Source of the DNA: Vibrio variabilis
GTDB taxonomy: Bacteria > Pseudomonadota > Gammaproteobacteria > Enterobacterales > Vibrionaceae
Length of the DNA stretch: 64,000 nucleotides
Assembly (NCBI RefSeq): GCF_003263785.1
Contig: NZ_JYJK01000087.1
Span: 124,001-188,000 of the forward strand
Direction: 5' to 3'
Shown here: positions 58,291 to 64,000 of the stretch, one piece after another
Numbering within the stretch: the first letter of the stretch is position 1
Layout: the number at the start of each line of letters is the position of its first letter
Made by a program: the position numbers and the translations under genes
Notes under the pieces: generated by a model
The model's input: the letters and a program-made list of their open reading frames with translations, nothing else
What the model was told of the DNA's origin: nothing
Databases searched by the model: none

Positions 58291-60204
58291 CTATTCTTCG
58301 AACTTGTCGGCATAACCTTTTGGCGGAGGGGTCCAGCCGCGTTCGCGCGAGTGTTTGTCATTGCGGTCTATTTGCATCGCGTCACGAATGAGCCCTTCTA
58401 ATTCAATGAACAAGTCTCGGTAGTTATTGTCGAAGCGCTCGCCTTCCGCGCCACCTTTCCATCCCTCATATAAACGATCTGACTGTTTGTCTTCGATTGA
58501 TTTGTAGGTGGCTTTCTGTTGTTCAACAAAGAAAGGATGGAAGCCCAGACAATTCATGGTCTTCGCACCTAGCTCAAGAGCAGAATGATAGGTTTCAGAC
58601 TCAATATAGTCTGCTCCAGCCTGTTTCAATTGGTAACCATGACCGCGGTCAAATGCTCTGGTAAGAATTTTGACATGAGGGTACGTATGTTTGACGTATT
58701 TTACAAGCTCGATACTGGCTTCTTGATTATCAATGGCGACAACCAAGAGCTTGGCCTCTTCGATACCAGCGGTGTGCAGAATATCGGGTTTAGAAGCATC
58801 ACCAAAGAAGGCCTTTGTACCAATCTGACGCATGTTATCGACTTGGTCAGCTCGAACATCCAGCGCGACGGTCTTTACGTCATTCGCAACCAGTAGACGG
58901 TTGACGATTTGGCCAAATCGACCCATGCCTGCGATCATCACCGTGCCGCGTTCATCGACGGTATCGGCTTCGCGATCATTACTCTCTTTCTCGTAACGCG
59001 GCAATATCACCTTATCAAACAGGATAAATAATCCCGGCGTTAAGAACATAGATAGAGCGACGACAAGCGATAGCGTTTGAGCGATATCGTTCGGCAGAAC
59101 GTGGTTTTGAACCGAGAAACTAAGAAGAACGAAACCGAATTCGCCTGCTTGAGCTAAGCTGAGCGTGAACAGCCATCGAGCACTATCTCGGATCTTGAAG
59201 ATGATAGCGAGTCCATAGAGCACTGCTGCCTTTAACAGCATGACGCCTAATGTTAACCCAATGATGACGAAGAAATCATTGAACAAAATTCCAAAGTTGA
59301 TACCCGCTCCAACGGTAATGAAGAACAGACCAAGAAGCAGGCCTTTAAACGGATCGATATTAGACTCAAGCTCATGTCTAAACTCACTGTTCGCCAATAC
59401 TACGCCCGCCAAGAAAGTACCCAGAGCAGGAGAGAGCCCGACTAGACTCATCAAGGCCGCAATACCAATAACAAGCATTAGCGCGGTGGCAGTGAAAATT
59501 TCGCGAAGACCAGACGATGCAACGAACCTAAACAATGGTCGGCTCAAATAGTGACCGCCAACTACGACGACCGCGATAGAGGCTGTGATTACCAAGCCAT
59601 AAGCCCAACCGGGTAAACCTGCCACTAAACTGAGCTCTTCGTGATGATCGGCGGCATGTTCAACGGCGTTTTGAGCCTGTTCAACCAGTTCCGGTATTGC
59701 CAGTAGCGGGATAAAGGCCAGCATAGGAATGACCGCAATATCTTGGAATAACAGCACTGAGAAGGAACTTTGGCCACCCTCCGTCTTGGCAAGGCCTTTT
59801 TCATGGAAGGTTTGCAGTACGATTGCTGTCGAGGATAGGGCGAAAATCAAACCAATGGTCAGTGCTATGCTCCAAGTTTGACCGAAGACAAGAGCAATAC
59901 CCATGACAGCCGCCGCGGTTCCGCCAACTTGAATGCCACCCAAGCCAATTAGTTTGTGACGCATGTTCCAAAGCATTTTTGGCTCAAGTTCTAGACCCAC
60001 CAAAAATAGCATCATTACCACACCAAACTCGGCAAAGTGTTGGATGGTCGTCGTCTCTTCACCAACGAGACCAATGATCGGTCCTATAACAACGCCCGCG
60101 ATCAAATAACCAAGTACCGAACCAAGTCCAAGTCGTTTAGCAATCGGTACAGCGATTACCGCGGCAACTAAATATATGAACGCCTGAAGAAAATAACCTG
60201 TCAT
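58291..60204 (-). CDS. kefB: glutathione-regulated K+/H+ antiporter (KefB type)
   Basis: A 637-aa CPA2 antiporter: 12 or more membrane helices with GLGSVLGYLIAGVVIGP and LVGLELEPKMLWNMR near the N-terminus, then an RCK/NAD domain (VMIAGMGRFGQIVNRLL) and a Lys/Asp-rich C-terminus. KefB/KefC release K+ and acidify the cell when electrophile-glutathione adducts bind, protecting against electrophiles. The adjacent quinone reductase-like gene upstream (4-nt overlap) is the ancillary KefG, supporting the B type. Confidence 0.92.
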   Translation of the reverse strand: MTGYFLQAFIYLVAAVIAVPIAKRLGLGSVLGYLIAGVVIGPIIGLVGEETTTIQHFAEFGVVMMLFLVGLELEPKMLWNMRHKLIGLGGIQVGGTAAAVMGIALVFGQTWSIALTIGLIFALSSTAIVLQTFHEKGLAKTEGGQSSFSVLLFQDIAVIPMLAFIPLLAIPELVEQAQNAVEHAADHHEELSLVAGLPGWAYGLVITASIAVVVVGGHYLSRPLFRFVASSGLREIFTATALMLVIGIAALMSLVGLSPALGTFLAGVVLANSEFRHELESNIDPFKGLLLGLFFITVGAGINFGILFNDFFVIIGLTLGVMLLKAAVLYGLAIIFKIRDSARWLFTLSLAQAGEFGFVLLSFSVQNHVLPNDIAQTLSLVVALSMFLTPGLFILFDKVILPRYEKESNDREADTVDERGTVMIAGMGRFGQIVNRLLVANDVKTVALDVRADQVDNMRQIGTKAFFGDASKPDILHTAGIEEAKLLVVAIDNQEASIELVKYVKHTYPHVKILTRAFDRGHGYQLKQAGADYIESETYHSALELGAKTMNCLGFHPFFVEQQKATYKSIEDKQSDRLYEGWKGGAEGERFDNNYRDLFIELEGLIRDAMQIDRNDKHSRERGWTPPPKGYADKFEE

Positions 60205-60839
60205 GATGCTCCCTCATCGGATTGAACTTCCTGTTCTTGTGGCCAGTAGTGATTGAGCTTATCCATTGGCTTTGCACGTTCTATGTCAAAATCACCGGTG
60301 ACTAATAGGTTGAGCAACTCGCGCCAACGTTCCCTATGTTCGGGTATTCTGCGCTCTTCTTGTGCCGTCCTTGAACCAAATAGACAGAAGGGCGGGAGGT
60401 ACGTCATACCCGTCATGGTCGCGGTTTGCTCTAAGGGTTGCAGTAATTCCCGAATGGTGAAGTGGTTGTAACCGTCGGTTTGATAGGCATCCGCCTTACC
60501 ACCAGCAGAAATCGCACATAGAAAGGTTTTACCGTGTAGAGCTTTCCCGTCTTGGCCATAAGCAAACCCATATTCCAAAACCAGATCTTGCCACTCTTTT
60601 AAAATCGATGGAGTTGAGTACCAGTAAAGAGGAAACTGAAAAATGATGACATCGTGATCGATAAGTCGCTGCTGCTCTCGGTCGATATTGATGTTATAGG
60701 TTGGATACTCATAATATAGATCTACGGCCGTCACGCCTTTGATGGAGCCTGCATCTCGGAACATTGGCGCGTTGACTTCGGAGCGCCGCTGAGAAGGGTG
60801 TGCATAGAGCACAAGAACTTTATTGTTATTTTCTGGCAT
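60201..60839 (-). CDS. kefG: KefG-type ancillary flavoprotein
   Basis: A 212-aa flavodoxin-fold NAD(P)H quinone oxidoreductase-like protein (VLVLYAHPSQRRSEVN, FQFPLYWYSTPSILKEW, AISAGGKADAYQTDGYN). KefF/KefG bind the KefC/KefB antiporter and are needed for full activity. The 4-nt overlap with kefB shows they are cotranscribed. Length exceeds the usual about 180 aa by a C-terminal tail. Confidence 0.9.
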   Translation of the reverse strand: MPENNNKVLVLYAHPSQRRSEVNAPMFRDAGSIKGVTAVDLYYEYPTYNINIDREQQRLIDHDVIIFQFPLYWYSTPSILKEWQDLVLEYGFAYGQDGKALHGKTFLCAISAGGKADAYQTDGYNHFTIRELLQPLEQTATMTGMTYLPPFCLFGSRTAQEERRIPEHRERWRELLNLLVTGDFDIERAKPMDKLNHYWPQEQEVQSDEGAS

Positions 60840-61003
60840 AATTGCGTCCGGATAGCTTTGTCTATGAGCTTTAATATCTAGTACACAAAAAGAGATTTTT
60901 CAATTGGTTACCATCTAGTGACCTATGTGGCTTTCAGAGTTTTTTCAACCAGTGACAGTATTAACGCTGTTTCCAAGTTGCTGAATCCTAAGGAGTATTT
61001 TTA

Positions 61004-61483
61004 GTGTCATTATCAGTGAGACCCGCAAAACAAGAAGATTCAGAACAACTGCTAGAGCTTTATCGGAAAACAATTCGCACTGTAAATTGTAATGATTACA
61101 ATGAGATGCAGGTCGATGCTTGGGCTCCTCTCGATCTTACTAAAGAGGTATTTGAGGGTTACATTTCAAGATGCTGCCCGTTTGTCGTCGTAGAAGGTGA
61201 GCAGATCCTAGGTTATAGCGATCTACAACCCGATGGATTGATTGATCATTTTTATTGTCATCATCAAGCTCAGCGGAGAGGCGTGGGTTCTTTGTTGATG
61301 GACACTATTTTCGATAAAGCGAAGCAAGCCAAACTCGATAGGTTGTATTCCTTTGTGAGCATTACGGCAAAACCGTTCTATCTCCATTTCGGCTTCACGG
61401 TGGTTCGTCCTAACGAAGCGGAAATAAGGGGTGTTTTACTTAACAATTTTCTGATGGAAAGGTTACTTGATAATGAGCAATAG
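61004..61483 (+). CDS. GNAT N-acetyltransferase
   Basis: A 159-aa GNAT acyltransferase: ARPAKQEDSEQLLELYRKTI-like start (core KQEDSEQLLELY), acetyl-CoA loop HHQAQRRGVGSLLMD, and FYLHFGF. Substrate unknown. It starts at GTG with AAGGAG upstream. The next GNAT gene overlaps its end by 11 nt, so the two are probably made together. Confidence 0.87.
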   Translation: MSLSVRPAKQEDSEQLLELYRKTIRTVNCNDYNEMQVDAWAPLDLTKEVFEGYISRCCPFVVVEGEQILGYSDLQPDGLIDHFYCHHQAQRRGVGSLLMDTIFDKAKQAKLDRLYSFVSITAKPFYLHFGFTVVRPNEAEIRGVLLNNFLMERLLDNEQ

Positions 61484-61943
61484 TATGTTTGATGTGCGAG
61501 AGGTAAAGCAGTCAGAATTACCGCTCGACATATTGCTGATAGCGGATCCTGAAGAAGTCGCAATTAATGTCTATCGTGAGCGCTGCAGCGGCTTCGCGGT
61601 GTATATGCAAGGCGCTTTGATTGGAGCATTGCTGGTGGAGATTGACAGCAATCACTGCTCCGCAGAGCTTTTCAATATTGCTATTTATGAACAGTATCAA
61701 GGGAAAGGCTTTGGTGGTGTTTTGCTTGATGAGACGTTAGCGTTACTCTCTAAGAAAGGTATCAAGTGTGTTGAACTAGGGACGGGTACTTTTGGCTATC
61801 AGCTTTCTTTCTATCAAAGGCATGGCTTCAGAGTCGATTCAATCGTTAAGAACTTCTTCTTAGATAACTATGACGAACCAATCTATGAGCATGGTATTCA
61901 GCACAAAGACATGCTGCGCCTTGTGTGGCGCAGCGAGAAGTAG
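61473..61943 (+). CDS. GNAT N-acetyltransferase
   Basis: A 156-aa GNAT protein with YEQYQGKGFGGVLLDETLALL (acetyl-CoA loop GKGFGG) and FYQRHGF. I chose the ATG at 61473 over a TTG at 61467. Substrate unknown. It is not a close copy of its neighbour, so they probably act on different substrates. Confidence 0.85.
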   Translation: MSNSMFDVREVKQSELPLDILLIADPEEVAINVYRERCSGFAVYMQGALIGALLVEIDSNHCSAELFNIAIYEQYQGKGFGGVLLDETLALLSKKGIKCVELGTGTFGYQLSFYQRHGFRVDSIVKNFFLDNYDEPIYEHGIQHKDMLRLVWRSEK

Positions 61944-61961
61944 TCATCAGCGTTTGTTACT

Positions 61962-63176
61962 TTATGTCAGAAAGGCGATGTAACCTTGAATGACCACGAG
62001 ATTAATGAGGTCGATAAAGAAAGCACCAACAAGAGGTACGATGAAATAAGCTTGAGGTGAAGGACCGTAGGAGCCCGTGATGGCTTTTAGGTTCATCATT
62101 GCAGTGGGTGTCGCGCCCATGCCAAAGCCAACATGGCCTGCTGCGAGAACTGCTGCATCGTAAGATTTACCCATAATACGGAAGGTAATCCAATACACAA
62201 ACGCAAGAGTTAGCATAAGCTGCGCCATTAAAATAACGAGTAGAGGCAACGCTAAGTCAAATAAATTCCATAGCTTTAAGTCCATCAGCGCCATCGCTAG
62301 AAATAGCCCCAATGAAAGGTTCGCACTCTTATCGGCTTCAAAGCGAATCGTGTCCAACTTGCGTCTCACCAACGGCACGTGACCAAGCACAATACCAAGC
62401 ATGATTGCGTATACGAAGTTTGGAACCAATGCCAAACCCTTAATACCTGATGATTGGACGACTTGATGAATGTGCCCACTCAACACGGCACAAACCAGTA
62501 TCACGGCAACAGCGATAACATAGCCGGCGATGTTACTTACGTCCGCTCGTGAATGACGCTTTGGTTGCGTTTTACGTGTATTTGAGCTTGGCTTTACTGT
62601 CGAAGTTAGTTGGTAACGCTCTACTAATCTGGTACCGATTGGACCACCGAAAATCCCACCTGCAACCAAGCCAAATGTGGCACATGCCATTGCGATCTCC
62701 AGTGCTCCGGGGATATGCAGTTGATCATTGTAGACTGACGCCCATGCTGCGCCTGTACCATGTCCACCAGAGAGCGTTATCGAGCCCGCCAATAGGCCAA
62801 GTAGAGGCTCAAGGTCTAGCACACTCGAAAGTGCTACGCCTAATATGTCTTGGAATAGAATGAAAACAGCAGCGCAAACGAGGAAGCTAACTAGGGCGGT
62901 TCCCCCGTGTTTTAGAAGACGTAGATCAGCTGATAAGCCAACACTAGCGAAAAACATCAACATCAAGGTGTCTTTGAGCGGCAGTTCAAACGTGACATTG
63001 ATACCAGCGTAATGTAGGGCCATTGTGACTAAAGAGACCAGAATACCGCCTATGATAGGAGAGGGTATATGGTATTTACTGAGTGTTTTGAAACAGCCTA
63101 ATAATTTCGAGCCAACCCATAGGATTAGGAAGGCAAGAAGCATAGATTCTACGCTGTTTAAAGTAATGTCAGACAT
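61962..63176 (-). CDS. gltS: sodium/glutamate symporter
   Basis: A 404-aa GltS-family Na+/glutamate symporter with two repeats of about five helices. The repeated GGHGTGAAW and GHVGFGMGATPTAMMNL motifs mark the re-entrant loops. It ends 18 nt from the convergent GNAT gene. The family is clear; substrate follows from the family. Confidence 0.93.
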   Translation of the reverse strand: MSDITLNSVESMLLAFLILWVGSKLLGCFKTLSKYHIPSPIIGGILVSLVTMALHYAGINVTFELPLKDTLMLMFFASVGLSADLRLLKHGGTALVSFLVCAAVFILFQDILGVALSSVLDLEPLLGLLAGSITLSGGHGTGAAWASVYNDQLHIPGALEIAMACATFGLVAGGIFGGPIGTRLVERYQLTSTVKPSSNTRKTQPKRHSRADVSNIAGYVIAVAVILVCAVLSGHIHQVVQSSGIKGLALVPNFVYAIMLGIVLGHVPLVRRKLDTIRFEADKSANLSLGLFLAMALMDLKLWNLFDLALPLLVILMAQLMLTLAFVYWITFRIMGKSYDAAVLAAGHVGFGMGATPTAMMNLKAITGSYGPSPQAYFIVPLVGAFFIDLINLVVIQGYIAFLT

Positions 63177-63385
63177 AGTGGGTAATTGCTTTTGGTTGTG
63201 ATGAGGCCTTCAAACTGTGAGGCAAGAGTTTGATTGGGATCCTATGGGCGAACGCTCAAACCTCAAACTCGACTTTGAAGGATGTCATCCTACTTGCAGC
63301 ACATAAGCATTGACGCTTGCTCATTTGGTCGGTAGATTTCCCGCCCTTACTGATGAATTAATAGACTGATAGTTGGAGGTTTTCT

Positions 63386-64000
63386 ATGGGTGAGATGTAT
63401 ACCAAACATGCGAAAAAATACGCAGATGCTATTGAGAACAATGCATACAATGCGTTATATGAGCGTCCTTCAACATTAGCTTTGACCGGTGATGTGAATA
63501 ACAAACAGGTACTTGATTTAGGCTGCGGCCCCGGCGCTTATGCAGAGCACTTTGCTCAGGCGGGAGCATGCGTGACAGCAGTAGATCTTGCTGAAGAAAT
63601 GGTTGCCATTACTAAGGAAAGAATTGGTGACAACGTCACTTGTTATGTTCAAGATTTGGAGAAGGGGTTGCCTAGAGAGCAAGACGATACGTTTGATCTC
63701 GTTGTCTGTCCTTTGATGCTTCATTATCTCAACGATCTCGTTCCGCTGTTCAAAGAAGTTCATCGAGTATTGAAACCCGGGGGCATGTTTGTTTTCTCTA
63801 CTCATCATCCTATCGTTGATTTTGAGGATGACGCGTTTAACAACTACTTTGATGTCGAACTGCTGACCGAAGAATGGGATACGGTAGGTGAACCGGTGGA
63901 GGTTTCATTCTATCGACGCTCGTTCACTAATTTGTTTGACAGTTTAATGGACGGAGGTTTTGTCCTAGATAAGTTCTCTGAGGGTAAGCCTAACCCTGCG
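63386..64000 (+). CDS. class I SAM-dependent methyltransferase (runs off the window)
   Basis: A partial ORF of 205 codons cut by the window end. VLDLGCGPGAYAEHFA is the S-adenosylmethionine motif I, with DLVVCPLMLHYL and FKEVHRVLKPGGMFVFS as motifs II and III. Substrate unknown. The ATG has GGAGG seven bases upstream. The 209-nt gap to gltS shows no other gene. Confidence 0.87.
   Translation, partial: MGEMYTKHAKKYADAIENNAYNALYERPSTLALTGDVNNKQVLDLGCGPGAYAEHFAQAGACVTAVDLAEEMVAITKERIGDNVTCYVQDLEKGLPREQDDTFDLVVCPLMLHYLNDLVPLFKEVHRVLKPGGMFVFSTHHPIVDFEDDAFNNYFDVELLTEEWDTVGEPVEVSFYRRSFTNLFDSLMDGGFVLDKFSEGKPNPA

Noticed and set aside
63518..63808. Minus-strand ORF at the window's right end.
   Set aside because: It lies inside the methyltransferase gene, which has a strong RBS and clear motifs.
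1..64000. CRISPR arrays, tRNA/rRNA genes and insertion sequences.
   Set aside because: None was recognised by eye on either strand; a dedicated scan (tRNAscan, CRISPR finder) was not possible here.

Overview
The window reads as a chromosomal segment of a Vibrio or close Vibrionaceae relative. Evidence: a near-enterobacterial tnaA with a tnaC leader, the nirB-nirD-nirC-cobA nitrite-reductase operon, a long-form GAPDH, an EmrD-type exporter, a KefB/KefG pair, GltS, and Flp/Tad pilus loci in a moderate-GC background. No rRNA, tRNA, CRISPR array, insertion sequence or phage gene was seen.

Layout. 1-3.9 kb: tryptophanase operon (tnaC leader peptide, tnaA, aromatic amino acid permease) and a RidA protein. 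3.9-10 kb: a small unknown gene, a siderophore-interacting reductase, a long-form GAPDH, a GH13 amylase-family lipoprotein and a LysR regulator. 10.3-21.8 kb: Tad locus 1 (flp-tadV-rcpC-rcpA-lipoprotein-tadZ-tadA-tadB-tadC-tadD-tadE-tadF-tadG-ompA). 22-27.5 kb: a bridge holding an unknown secreted coiled-coil protein, a GT-C-like membrane protein, a GT2 polyprenyl-phosphate glycosyltransferase and a divergent AraC-type regulator. 27.9-40.5 kb: Tad locus 2 (flp-tadV-AAA+ ATPase-rcpC-rcpA-lipoprotein-Tad protein-tadE-tadF-tadZ-tadA-tadB-tadC-tadD). 40.6-42 kb: two exported proteins (DUF4382 lipoprotein and a charged-tail protein). 42.2-47 kb: nitrite reductase operon with an FNR-like box. 47-56.7 kb: LysE exporter, an orphan TRAP binding protein, DUF3124 protein, chemoreceptor, double-SBP diguanylate cyclase, EmrD exporter, a small membrane protein and HPF. 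56.8-64 kb: MATE exporter, KefB/KefG, two GNATs, GltS and a truncated methyltransferase.

The most striking content is two complete, divergent Tad (Flp pilus) systems lying head-to-tail. Between them sit two genes of the type that builds and transfers lipid-linked sugars, plus an AraC regulator divergent from the second system. This suggests a 30-kb adhesion island with possible pilus or surface glycosylation. Locus 2 carries an AAA+ ATPase with an N-terminal winged-helix-like region that is not part of the canonical tad set.

A second major observation is about data quality. About 25 reading-frame breaks occur in 19 genes. Almost all are restored by adding one base in a short G/C run (often GGC/GCC), and none is a nonsense mutation. 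I read these as sequencing errors, not pseudogenes, and annotate each affected gene across the break, giving its approximate position. Proteins from these genes should be re-read before any functional conclusion. All functions are assigned by recognising sequence motifs and families; no database search was run.
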